64,000 nucleotides of DNA from Tigriopus japonicus (GCA_010645155.1 CM021321.1:3481126-3545125), one strand, 5' to 3'; positions 10,568-20,732 are shown, numbered from the stretch's first letter. The notes: a model not told the origin generated them from the letters alone. Program-made: numbers and translations.

Positions 10568-12528
10568 ATGCGAAGGCGAAATGGAGTCATGAGATCCATC
10601 GTTAAATTCATCTTGGTCATATTCGTTTTGCAAATCATTGCCTTGATTTTTCCACCTTGGCGTTTGGAAAAACTCAGACAATGGATAAACGAGGCAAGTA
10701 CATCTTTTTTTGACAATCGATTGATTCTCATGTTCTAATACGAACAAAATGTTAGGCGGACCGAAGTTCCTGGACAAAGAGAACGTTGGAAAACCAGACT
10801 TCACAACGAGAATCGTCGTCTTATTGGGATTTGGACAATCCGCCGAAATTTGACCAATTTGAATATTTTTGGCCCGCTCCAGACATGTTTGCATATGTTT
10901 GGTAACATTGTCATTCGTATGTTTTCAATGTTTACCATTAGAATGATATTTTTGCTATTTCTATTTTGATAGGGTGGCAGATGGTTTTGATGAGGTTTGC
11001 TCCGCTTTAACGGCTTTTCAAAAGCTCAAGTCAAGTTTGACTCCTAAATCTATCAGGGAAGACATTGACTATCTTTTACTCTTTCCATTGGAATATGGGC
11101 AAAATGGCCAAACTGAGGATATCAAGTTGATTGAAAAATGGGCAAATATGGGTGGAATCCTTGAAGAAGTGGAGATCAAACTGGAGCACATCAGACGTCA
11201 TCCAGTGTAAGTGAATGCCAATTTTTAAATTAACAAGTTGTTGACCATGCATCAAATATTCTAGATAAATAATCTAGATGTTGAAAATTTTATCTCGGTA
11301 AATATAGGTTACGAAAAAATCGCTTGATTACCCATGCCTTCAGTTTATTGGAGTACACCAAAATTATTGTCTTGAATGGCAATGGGATCATTATGAAGAA
11401 CTTGGATCATCTGTTTACACTAGCGGAGCAAAATGTGGCACAAGTGATTTTATCTGCCCCAAAACTTTCCAATCAAGAACACACTTATGGCGAATGGAAA
11501 CCATGTTTTGGTGAGAGGCAAACAGTGCTAGTTGTCCACATGCTACAAAAGTATCTCGAGTATCCAAAATCAATTCAGTTTAAAGTCTATCTGAGTTCAT
11601 CAACTTCATTTCAAATAACACTAATGAATTGTGCTGAAAGAGTGGGCTTAAGCGCACCAAGATACCTCATGAGTTGACGCAACTTTGTCCTTTTAAGAGG
11701 TCGCGTGAAAAAATGACCTTGCTAAAATGTCGTGTGGCGTCATCAAAACTTCAATGCGCAGCTCCCCTTTGAAATAATCCAATGAAAATAACAAAACAGC
11801 CAACAATTTTTTTGGAAGCATCTGTTTTAATTGTAAACAGTTTTTTCAAGTTTGAATGGATAAGTCCGGTCCGACGAACTCAGCAGGGAATTTGGGCTTG
11901 GGCCTTTCGAAGTTTGAGTTTGTTACAAAGGACAATGTAATTTTTTAGCTTGATCAAACTTTGAAACGCCCAATCATGTACTGAAGAATCTATAATTTCT
12001 GTGGTCCGACCGTATTTAGCCATGATGACCGCACATCAATGCTTGACTTTGATTTAAGAAGCAGAAATCGCAAAACATCCGACAAATATTATATATACTA
12101 TTTCACAAGTTTTTGATATGTTAGGTCAGCGAAGTCCATTGGTTGGCACCAGTTTGCTCATGTTTCAACCCCTTATCAGCACAAGAGACAGAATTATTCA
12201 GTACACAAGAGGGCAATCTGGCATCTGGACTGTTGAAGCCGCTGTCAACCATGAGTTTGCTTGCAACGACGAACTAAATGTGTTGCCGCAAAACTATCTC
12301 CTGGAAATGGTTTGATCCAACTCATGTGGTTTTGGAAATTTCAATTCTTATGACTGGTTTACTTGATTTTAGGGGTCGTTTTCATCTCAATTTGCCAGCT
12401 CACCAAAAGACTACTTCTTCATTGTTCCCCCGATTGAACCAGACATGAAAAACCTCTCAGCCCAAGAGCTTGAACTATTATCCGATTGGCGTACAAGACG
12501 ATCTCAAGTGTGTGAAATAAATGAATGA
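10568..12528 (+). CDS. Family-8 glycosyltransferase-like protein, 6 exons, 349 aa, DxD replaced by NxN
   Basis: Exons are 10568-10693, 10756-10901, 10973-11206, 11308-11510, 12125-12309 and 12373-12528. Their sum is 1050 nt, and every junction keeps frame. Exon 1 encodes MRRRNGVMRSIVKFILVIF, a basic start followed by a hydrophobic anchor, so a type II Golgi/ER protein is likely. Exon 2 carries YFWPAPDMFAYVW and exon 4 carries LLEYTKIIVLNGNGIIMKNL, the position where glycogenin-type GT8 enzymes have a metal-binding DxD before an LDELF-like segment. Here it reads N192-G-N194. The counterpart of the NSG acceptor-loop motif is also altered (VGTSLLMFQP). Intron 1 uses a GC donor (GAG|GCAAGT). All exons are open, so the gene may encode a pseudoenzyme; a recent pseudogene is less likely. 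AATAAA at 12516-12521 overlaps the end of the frame. Confidence 0.8.
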
Positions 12529-12561
12529 TCTTTTGCATTGATTTGCATTTTATTGATCCAC

Positions 12562-13233
12562 TCACACGCAATTCATTTTGGCCGTAGAGTCCAACAACCA
12601 ATCATTAGCATTGGGAGACCAAGCATCCCAAGTAGATACAATACCTTCCGGGCACACGGACGTTCCAGGATTCGAGGCGTATCCAGTGTTGGACCCAATA
12701 ACATCGCCGATAAACCAGATTTGAAGGGCATCAATAAAGTATAAGTAATGGCCAAGACCACCTTGTTGTTGATAAACAGCCCGACCATTTGTGCCTGCAC
12801 CCACTTTACCATAAACGCCCAAGATATGAGATGGTTGGGAGGTCGAGATCCATCCGCTTGAAGTAAAAACCAGGGAATCGCAACAAGTTCCACCCGTTCC
12901 TCCACAATCCAAAGGGCCTGAGATGGTATTGGCACTAGGCGTGGTTCCTTGGTTATCGGGAGTGCACCAGCAACTAAAACGGTAATTGGGATCCACCAAT
13001 TCGCCGCTGGACCAAGTGAAGTAATTGGCTCCAGGATAGGCTCGACATTTGGCAACACATTCTGCGGCAGAGTTAACTTTGTCGTTGAGACCGTTATTCA
13101 TATCGGTACCGACAATGTCAAGGCCATATTGAAAGCATTCCTCTGGTCCAGCTCCCTTGGGAGGTGAGAGGGAACCATGGGTGATTTGAACGGAAAGTAG
13201 GCAAAGACCTAGAACGATGCTTGAGCCCATCAT
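12562..13233 (-). CDS. Secreted cysteine-rich protein, Apple/PAN-like N-half (paralogue 1), 223 aa
   Basis: A single exon starting MMGSSIVLGLCLLSVQI, a clear signal peptide of about 20 residues. Residues about 29-100 (ECFQYGLDIVG, SAAECVAKCRAYPGANYFTW, then CWC) have the cysteine spacing and YFTW core seen in Apple/PAN and related animal lectin-like modules. The C-terminal half (GVYGKVG, AVYQQQGG, HYLYF, WFIGDVIGS, WDAWSP, DWLLD) resembles a short extracellular domain repeated in many marine-invertebrate secreted proteins. Ten cysteines suggest disulfides. It is about four-fifths identical to 17716-18396 on the same strand. AATAAA lies 8 nt past the stop (12549-12554 on plus as TTTATT), and the stop is 34 bp from the end of the GT8-like gene, tail-to-tail. 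Ligand and role are unknown. Confidence 0.88.
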   Translation of the reverse strand: MMGSSIVLGLCLLSVQITHGSLSPPKGAGPEECFQYGLDIVGTDMNNGLNDKVNSAAECVAKCRAYPGANYFTWSSGELVDPNYRFSCWCTPDNQGTTPSANTISGPLDCGGTGGTCCDSLVFTSSGWISTSQPSHILGVYGKVGAGTNGRAVYQQQGGLGHYLYFIDALQIWFIGDVIGSNTGYASNPGTSVCPEGIVSTWDAWSPNANDWLLDSTAKMNCV

Positions 13234-13241
13234 CTTGACTC

Positions 13242-13277
13242 ACTGAGATAGTTTTGAATGCAACACAGACCCTTATA
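13242..13277 (-). promoter_or_regulatory. Candidate core promoter: TATA-like box plus initiator
   Basis: On the minus strand TATAAG begins at 13277 and a TCAGT initiator lies at 13242-13246, a spacing of about 33 bp. Transcription would start about 10 nt before the ATG at 13233. The arrangement fits arthropod TATA/Inr promoters. Confidence 0.5.
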
Positions 13278-13471
13278 TTCAACATGGCTTTCACGAAGGC
13301 TTGCTCTTGCTCAGGTGCTTTGTACTTCAAGAATGCAACGTTCAGAAGCAACCCAGACTAAGCACAAGTTTGTTTGACGAATTGCATTATACTTTATCCG
13401 ACTACAACAACGTTTTTCAAGATGAAAATATGCTGGAAGAGATCAGATCCTAGCGCAAAAGGGGATGCCCT

Positions 13472-13521
13472 TGACTGTACTAAGATTGTACTGACTGTAC
13501 TGACTGCACTGACTGTACTGT
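13472..13521 (+). repeat. Short tandem array of TGACTGTAC (9 bp)
   Basis: Four to five degenerate copies of TGACTGTAC/TGACTGCAC occur in a row, about 240 bp upstream of the secreted paralogue 1 start. Confidence 0.75.
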
Positions 13522-15299
13522 AAGTTGCAAATAAAGTAGTCATCATATCCCTGAAACGAATATGTAAAGTACGATCAGGAAGAGGCGCTAAACCTAAGAT
13601 TATTATGAAAAGTACGTTGGTGCGACATAATTATCACATGTTTAGTGTTAGATGGAAAAAAACATCATTTTTATTCAAATATATTGCGCTTTTGTTGTCT
13701 ATCAATAAGGTGTTCATATAGAATTTTATTGAGCTAAGTTTTGTAATAGTAAATAATTTCAGTTTTGGCCGTAAATTTTCTATTAGTAATTTTTTTTAAA
13801 TCACCAAGTAAACTTCATCACAACCCACTTGAAAAATGTCCAATATGTGTTTGGAAGCAATCACAAGACATATGTAGTCACAAAACGCTGACAAAAATTG
13901 TGCTTGGCAATAATGACAAATGTGAAAAGTCATTTAGAAAAAAAAAAACAAATTTTAGTTTTTTGGACAAATTAGCCAAACGTAGTACATCATTTAGATG
14001 GGATGCACCATTTATTAAAAATCTTTAATACATTGCATAAAATATGGATTAAAAAAAACGGGAAAAAAGGTTGATCCAAAAAAACAAGCTTTTTTCCAAT
14101 CCAACCCTGCCCTTAGGTTACAAGGATTCTTTTTCGATTTTTTGCTCTTCCTTTCAAATTGAAAGATTCACATGTACCAATTGAGGTGAAAGAATAAGGA
14201 TTTGTTTACAAATAGCTGATTACACTAATAATCGCTCGATGTAAGAATCATTCATATGGAATCAGCGGTTGATGCATTAAATCCGTCCAATGTCTAATTG
14301 TTTTCAAACGTTTGAGCTTCGGGTTCTCATTGACCGGAAGATTAATCCTCCTGACACGTTTAAAAAGTTCAAGCCATATCATGAGGACAAAATGACTTTG
14401 GTTTTTTGGCCTAATCTGCTGAAACACATCTAAACATCAATGTTTAACCAACCTATTTCTCAAACCCCAAAACTCAAATGATCAAAGAATTTGGAGAGCC
14501 TTTTCAAGGCTTTTTACTAATGCGGATAAGCTTGGCTATCAGTAAAATTCCAAAAACATAATCCTGGGAGTGTTGTTGCATGTGTTCACTGCACACAATT
14601 TTTTTTGTATGAATATAGAATTAAGAAAATGTTAATTAATTTATTTTTTCTTGACATTGAACAAAATCGATCTACAAGCAAATAATATAAATTAGTCAAA
14701 AGTGGTCTTAAAGGCATTTGAACATATGGTCCATTTTGCTTTTCAGCTTTAATTTGCTTGTATTTGTCTCTCTAGAACCTAGTGTCCTAATAAGTATTAT
14801 TCTTATCTAAACGATCAGTCTAATAGTTCTTGTCATACAAAGAGTACGTTTTAGAGCTCCGTCTCTAGGGTCGAGGGTCAAAGCGAGGTTTCTTTTTGAT
14901 TCTCATAGTTCAAAGTTGACTTGTTCCTAGGATCTGACGTTTTAAATGCAACTTGCCTATGCTTAAGGATCTTTTGTTGGATAGACTTTGTTATTTAATG
15001 ATTTTTGACTTGAAAAAGGGCTTTTGGATAACTCTTAGATTTTAGAACGTAGGAACAGAAAATATTATGAAGCGATGTCTTAATCTGGTGTGCAATTTTT
15101 GGTTTTAGGGAGCATGAAACGTCTAGTACAAAAACGAATCATGCTAAACATGTCCTAGTCTAGTCAAATGCCATCAACGACAAAATCGTCGACTTTTGGG
15201 AAAAAATTTTGCACCTTGTGTGCAAAATATCTGCAACATTTGTAAACTGTGAGGGGTATTTCATATTTTGCTTTGAACGGGCTCACTGACATGAACCTT
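13522..15299. other. No gene seen
   Basis: AT-rich intergenic DNA. Short frames such as 13765-14028 are Lys/Phe/Ser rich and lack any recognisable motif. Confidence 0.4.
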
Positions 15300-16594
15300 T
15301 ACACCCGAGCACGGAAGCTGTGTCGTAATAATACACCCCCAAAACCCACACATACTTGGAACCTAAAAGTTACGGCAATAAGTCAAGGATCACTAAACAC
15401 CTGGATGCCTCGGCTACCGGCAAAAGCCATTTTTCGAATTCGGTGTAAGACCGAGAAAAATCTTATCAAACCAAGTGTTTGATTGGTAATGCAAAGCTCA
15501 CATGCTTAATTTCAACTTGATCGACAGAAATTTGTGGCAGTTATAGTAATTTGAAGCGTAGAGCACAGGGCGCTCTTCCGACCGAACATTTGCACCTACA
15601 ATCGTCCAAAAGGACGATTGTAGGGTCAATTTTTCTCTCGTCTCCGCGCGTATGTATTGCGACTGTAGCAAATTTCGAAACGTTGTTTCTCGTGGATGGA
15701 GTAATGTACCATGTTGAAATTCAGCAAACGACATCCTTATATGATTGTTTAATCATTCTTTTCAAAACAAATTCATTTACTTGAATGGAATTCGATTTAT
15801 AAAAAATCCACAGCTGAACGCCTGAGCGGAGGCTTCCATGTCTTACGATTTCATTGAATAAGTGCATTGTTTGGCACGATCAAGCTACCCGTGTGCCCCA
15901 ACAGTTTCTGGAATTTTTTTAATCAGTAAGGATGTGGTTTAAAGACAAATAAGTGGGAAGTTATTTCTAGAACAACAATAATCAATTTGATGTGAGGTGT
16001 TTTCTTTTGGCAAGGTTCCACCTGGAATAACTGAAATTTGACTGTCCACTACACAAGGCGGATATCCGGAAATTTTTGTTGGATGAGTTACAGCTGTTGA
16101 AGAGCCAAGGTTCAGGTGAAAACTTGATATTTCCGAAGATTATTACTTAAGTTGTGCCCAAACAAACAACAAGTGACCCTGATTTCAACCTAGGGATGGG
16201 TGACAGCGAGCGGCAATTTTGCCCTCGACTCCAACACCGACACCGCAAGGTTGACACCCACGCCGACACCGGCATCTGTGTTGAAGTTGCCCATCAACGT
16301 CGTGGTGTCGGCCCCCAGCGTCTCCTCTCTACCAACTCTGTGGTCCACCATGATTCAGGAGCTCATAGATTCTTGCCCTTTCATTAACATTTTAGGCAAA
16401 GGCAAGGGACCTTAAATACTGCGGATAAACCTTGGTTGAGCCGTCCTAACTTTCCACTTTGGTTGATAGTATCGCAAATATCATTTCCTAGAATAGAGAG
16501 ACTAGTTAAAGATCGATTGGATGTGCAGTCTTTTAAATCTATTCTTACATAATAAAAATATTTTGGTTCAAAAATACGAGAACTTTTAGGTGTA
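15300..16594 (+). mobile_element. TA-flanked inverted-repeat element, copy 1, interrupted by a 473-bp MITE
   Basis: The left end (TACACCCGAGCACGGAAGCT) and the right end (AACTTTTAGGTGTA) match the ends of the cleaner copy at 26208-26799. The interior aligns with that copy before and after the insertion: CCCGTGTGCCCCAACA near 15890, TTTCCACTTTGGTTGATAG near 16450 and AAATATCATTTCC near 16480. A second element occupies 15384-15856. Without it this copy would be about 815 bp, longer than copy 2, so one of the two has also gained or lost other sequence. No transposase frame is present. Confidence 0.75.
15384..15856 (+). mobile_element. 473-bp MITE, copy 1 (nested), 7-bp target duplication
   Basis: This is the same length as, and roughly 95% identical to, 48253-48725. 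The left end CAAGGATCACTAAACACCTG and the reverse complement of the right end (in copy 2 CAAGGAAATCGTAATACATG) form an imperfect inverted repeat of about 33 bp continuing through GGATGCCTCGGCT. Direct repeats AATAAGT flank it exactly at 15377-15383 and 15857-15863. It sits inside the older element at 15300-16594, whose other copy shows the uninterrupted site. An internal stem, CCTACAATCGTCC-AAAA-GGACGATTGTAGG, is kept in both copies. No coding capacity. Confidence 0.88.
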
Positions 16595-16952
16595 GTTTTG
16601 CAAGCATTTTTTACAGTGTATCTTTATGATACTGTCCCTCAATCACTCAAACAGCTAACGCAAAGTTAATCCACCCATATTTCCAAATGTCCTTAAAATT
16701 TGATCATAGGTCAGTTGTTGAGGTAGTTTTTAAGTATAGTAGAAGCATTTCTAGAAGCATTAAAGAAGCATATGAGGCAAAGTAGAAAAAATAACCATGC
16801 TTGATCAAGTTTCGCCACATAGGCTGCGATTGAAAAACGCAACTTATGTAGAAAAGCTTGATCGAGCATGATCGGCCGTTCTGGGTTCAAGCTGCGCTGT
16901 TTGAGGCATTTTTCCATTTGACTCAAGTTCAATGATGTGGGGAAAGACCTCT

Positions 16953-17052
16953 GAGGCTAGTTTTTAAGACGCAAAAATCGATCTTAAGATCGGACTTACA
17001 GTACTAAAGTACGATCTTGAGATCGACCTTTTGCGTCTAAAAAACTAGCCTC
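16953..17052. repeat. 100-bp palindromic element, copy 1
   Basis: It begins GAGGCTAGTTTTTAAGACGC and ends with the complement (TAAAAAACTAGCCTC). The two halves are imperfect reverse complements around the central ACAGTACTAAAGT. A second 100-bp copy lies at 37770-37869 with about 90% identity. Confidence 0.88.
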
Positions 17053-17715
17053 TGGGAACGAACCTATGAACCGGAGCGTTGCTCAGTCGCGCGTTAAGCA
17101 ACTGTGTTAATCCATCTCCCCTGCTATGTATGCTACGTGTAACCAAAATTTTGGTGCGCGTTGGAAAAGTCTAACTTTCATGTAATAAACGTTTAATTTG
17201 CATGGATTTTCTTGCAAAAGTGACTTACTATTGCATTTTAATTCTAGCCGTTGTTGCCAAGAAACAAAACTTTTTCATATGCATATCTAAGGCTTGAAAT
17301 TTCGAAAGAAATGCTTTCTAAACCAGTCAAATCTGGCCCAAGGTTAAGACATTACAACAGTCATCTCTTTAGCTTATTGGAAATAACTTAAGTGAACAAA
17401 ACTAATCAGCAATACTACGCCCATAAATGTTGAGTATAATATATTTCAACAGTCATAGAAAAATGTTTGAGCAATGTGTGCGTAGTGACATTTCATATTT
17501 CCCATAATCGACCAAGCCATGTCCATTGCTTGAGGCTAACAGTTTAATAAGCTGATAGCTCAATATGTTCTATTTGATTAAGATTGCGGCAAGGTTTAGA
17601 CAATTCAAGAATGAAAAAAGAAGGAAGAGATGAGCAGGGTTGTTTTGATTACAGTGTAAGAACTTGTTTTTTCCAAAGCTTTATTCCCTAGCTTTGGGTT
17701 TAGACTCTTTCCGTC
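17053..17715. other. 3' flank of secreted paralogue 2; no gene seen
   Basis: Non-coding. A minus-strand AATAAA (plus TTTATT at 17680-17685) lies about 31 nt beyond the stop of the gene at 17716 and is its likely poly(A) signal. Confidence 0.5.
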
Positions 17716-18396
17716 TTAGAAGCAATTCATTTGGGCCATTGGATCCAACAACCAATCATTAGCATTGGGAGACCAGGCATCCCAAGTAGCAGCAATATCT
17801 TCTGGGCAGAGGGCAGTTCCAGGATTAGAGGCGTATCCAATGTTAGATCCAACAACATCACCAATGAACCAAATTTGAAGGGCATCAAGAAAGTACAAAT
17901 AATGGCCAAGTCCACCTTGCTGTTGATAAACCCCTCGACCATTGGAACCCGTACCCACTTTGCTATAAATTCCCAAGATATGGGATGGCTTAGAGGTGGA
18001 AATCCATCCACTTGAAGTGAAGGACAAGGTGTTGCAACACGAGCCTCCAGTACCTCCACAATCCAAAGGGCCTGAGATGGTATTGGCACTTGGTGTGGTT
18101 CCTTGGTTGTCTGGAGTGCACCAACAAGTCAGACGGTAATCGGGATTGACGAATTCCCCGCTGGACCACGTGAAATACTTGGCTCCGGGATAGCCTCGAC
18201 ATTTGATGACACAATCTGCGGCTGAGTTGACTCGATCGTTGAGACCATTGTTCAAATCGTTTCCAACAATATCCAGACCATATTGGAAACATTCCTCGGG
18301 TCCAGCTCCCTTGGGCGCATTGCTTTTGGCTGAAGTTGACCCATTGATGACTTGGATCGACAATAAACAAAGTAACAAGATGATGGAACGGGTCAT
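17716..18396 (-). CDS. Secreted cysteine-rich protein, Apple/PAN-like N-half (paralogue 2), 226 aa
   Basis: A single exon starting MTRSIILLLCLLSIQVINGS, a signal peptide. The mature chain aligns without gaps to 12562-13233 from GAGPEECFQYGLDIVG to the C-terminus, with about 35 differences in 200 residues, mostly conservative. All ten cysteines and the YFTWSSGE, CWCTPDNQGTTPSANTI and GHYLYF blocks are kept. The linker after the signal peptide is three residues longer (SAKSN-type insertion). The pair arose by local duplication, and about 4.5 kb with several transposons now separates the two genes. Even conservation across the chain suggests both copies are functional, but I cannot compute dN/dS here. 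Likely extracellular, perhaps carbohydrate or matrix binding; that is inference. Confidence 0.88.
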   Translation of the reverse strand: MTRSIILLLCLLSIQVINGSTSAKSNAPKGAGPEECFQYGLDIVGNDLNNGLNDRVNSAADCVIKCRGYPGAKYFTWSSGEFVNPDYRLTCWCTPDNQGTTPSANTISGPLDCGGTGGSCCNTLSFTSSGWISTSKPSHILGIYSKVGTGSNGRGVYQQQGGLGHYLYFLDALQIWFIGDVVGSNIGYASNPGTALCPEDIAATWDAWSPNANDWLLDPMAQMNCF

Positions 18397-20191
18397 GATG
18401 AGTGTTTCAGGGACTGAGGTTAATCTGGGTATACAGTCAATTAAAATGAAGTTGATTATCTTATTTCATCTTTTATCTTGAAGTGCAACGTGCAAGGACA
18501 CTTGAGAGGTGAACTCGGATTCTCACTCAGAATGAGCACAATCACTTTTTGTCCATTCTCAATCAAATGAGATGATGATTATGTGGATAAAACAACAGTA
18601 CGTAGGTACCTACAAAAAGTAAACAACCAATAAACAACTAAATGAGTTAACTATTCAAAAATTAGTGCTTATATGATGAAGAATCCATATGCCAATTTCA
18701 AACGCAAACGTGGGAGTCAAAAGTTTTTACTTTCACAAGGCAAAAAATCATTATCTTACATTGTACTGTACACATGATATTTTTTGCTCCATTTATTTGT
18801 TTTTGTCAAGTGACAGACATTAAAAGGAATGTGATAAATAATTTAATGATATATTGATCATAAATTTTATTTATCTATCTATTTGTTAGTAATAATAATA
18901 ATGTACTAACCAACACATATTCATGTCTTTTTCTGAAAGGAACCTTGCTTCCAAAAATTCTAGAGATGGCTCGGCTCAACTGACACTTCACTCATTTTCA
19001 TCCATAAAAGTTAAAATCAACCAATGGTATTAAAAGAACTCGGATTGAGGTTTAATTTTTTGCTTGTTCCAAGTGTGATCTTTTTTATTCCAAAAGATGT
19101 TTGATCTTCTTCACTAAAACTTAAACTGCTGAATGCATTATGTTTGTACTGTACGTCCATCTTGTAAAGAACGTTTGAGTATCAAAATGAACAATATTGT
19201 CACTCAGCAACAAAGATGTTGATAATGAAACAGGTTGCAAAGTAAATATCTAGTTAAAATACTTAAACAAAAACGTAAAACAAAAACCATTTTTACTTTC
19301 AGAGTCCACACGTGGAACCTCATTTAGGAGCACACTTTGCCTATTTAATGCAAATTCAAATATTTAGAACTTGAGATTGAGTCGGCGTCAGTCCTTTGAC
19401 GCGACATGCACGAATGTCAAATGCATGTTTTTTACGAACTGGAATCACTATGCAACAGTTGGCATATAATATGACATATAATTTCTTTTCCTTATGCCCT
19501 GTCAAACAGATTTGAAATTCACATGTAAACCACTCGAACATGTATATACAGGTGGATATATGTACTAGTATACATGTACTAGTGTATGTATATGTGTGCG
19601 TCGGGTTACCTTTTGACTGCTAAGGTTGATTTGATGGGAAGAGGAAGTCAACGACATTTTGTCTGTCAATCAATGATTTGTTTTATTATTGGTTCTTTGA
19701 TGAAGATGTATCATTAAGTTGTGTCATGACTTAAACACTGCAGACAAAGATCGAGTTGATTCATGTCAGAAGAGTGAAAGTTGATGTAGGACATGCTTTA
19801 GAAGCACGTAAACCAAACAAACACTGTCTATTGAACCCAAATTTTCAAGGCACCAATATCCCATCAGTTGGGGCTGTTTGGAATAAATGTGCTTATGAAT
19901 CTTTGCCTTGTTTCTTTTTTAGGCTATGTTTCTGCCTATGTCTTTCCGTCTTGTCACGTTTTTTAGGTTATATTTGTGGAGAGTTGCGTTTTTGACTTAG
20001 TTCACATACCCAGCGTTATGTCACGTAATGCCCTCAAGAAAAAATCCTCAATGGGTGAGTTATTAATAAAGCAACATTGATCCTGTTTTCAAGGAAAGGC
20101 TATTTTCTTAAGAGTGAAGTAAGATTGCAAAGATAACTTTTGCCTCTAAGTAAATTTCAGACCATCCAAAACTGAATAGCTATTTCTTTTA
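18397..20191. other. No gene seen
   Basis: AT-rich non-coding DNA. Around 19540-19600 there is a TA/TG-rich stretch with self-complementary TGTACTAGTATACATG-type sequence, a small cruciform candidate. Confidence 0.4.
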
Positions 20192-20519
20192 ACCGGGTTA
20201 CATTCTACCAGGGGCTGAATAAGGGGAGAGGAGGAGAGAAAGTTGGTTGAGGGTAACTCGGAACCACTTAGTCAACCAGATTCTCTTCCGATTGAGTTGT
20301 TGCCACCTCGGGAAGGTGGTGCAGGTGTCAGAGGTGGAGGTGTAGGAGCGGCCTGCTCCTCTTCCTCGCTCCACCGACGCCTCTGGCACTTGCCCACCTG
20401 ACCTAGGTGGCAACAGCTTAAGAGGCAAGAAATCTGGTTGACTTGGTGGTTTAGAGTTGCCCGAAATCAACTGTCTCTCCGAATCGACTCTTTCTCAGGC
20501 CCGAGTAGAAAGAACCCAT
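20192..20519. repeat. About 330-bp foldback (imperfect palindrome)
   Basis: The left arm 20241-20350 and right arm 20355-20472 are reverse complements over about 110 bp. Matching blocks include AGTTGGTTGAGGGTAACTC, AGTCAACCAGATT, GTTGCCACCT and GGTGTCAGAGG/GTGCCAGAGG. Weaker complementarity continues outwards (GGGTTACATTCTACCAGGGG against GGGTTCTTTCTACTCGGGCC) to about 20192 and 20519. The centre is near 20352. A transcript from either strand would form a long hairpin. Confidence 0.85.
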
Positions 20520-20654
20520 GTAAAAGACGCAGTTTTCCGTTACAGAAAGTGAAACCCTTGCACAGTGTTCAGAATGGTTCCCCAGGTTTGGCCATTTAAG
20601 TCATCAAAAGCCGTGACTACTCCATGTAACTTAATACCACAAACCACTAGAACC

Positions 20655-20732
20655 AGGCAAGCCCGTGATTCGAACCAGGGATGTTGTGGGTAGTTGGCCA
20701 ATTCTCAACCCCTACGCTACGACTGTTTGCCT
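20655..20732 (-). repeat. tRNA-like Pol III head of a SINE-type repeat
   Basis: On the minus strand the 78-nt segment starts AGGCAA and ends TTGCCT, giving a six-pair acceptor-like stem. It has an A box TAGCGTAGGGG (20709-20719) and a B box GGTTCGAATCA (20666-20676) at normal tRNA spacing. The T-stem has mismatches and no clean anticodon arm can be drawn, so a functional tRNA is unlikely. The sequence following on the minus strand (20520-20654) shares TTTCCGTTACGGAAAGT-like sequence with 25480-25545, consistent with a dispersed tRNA-derived SINE. Confidence 0.6.

Noticed and set aside
18413..18435. TATA/initiator pair upstream of secreted paralogue 2, by analogy with paralogue 1
   Set aside because: GTATAC and TCAGT are present but only about 20 bp apart, too close for a standard TATA-to-start distance.
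20655..20732. Functional tRNA gene
   Set aside because: A and B boxes and an acceptor-like stem are present, but the T-stem is mismatched and no anticodon arm with a clear anticodon can be drawn.
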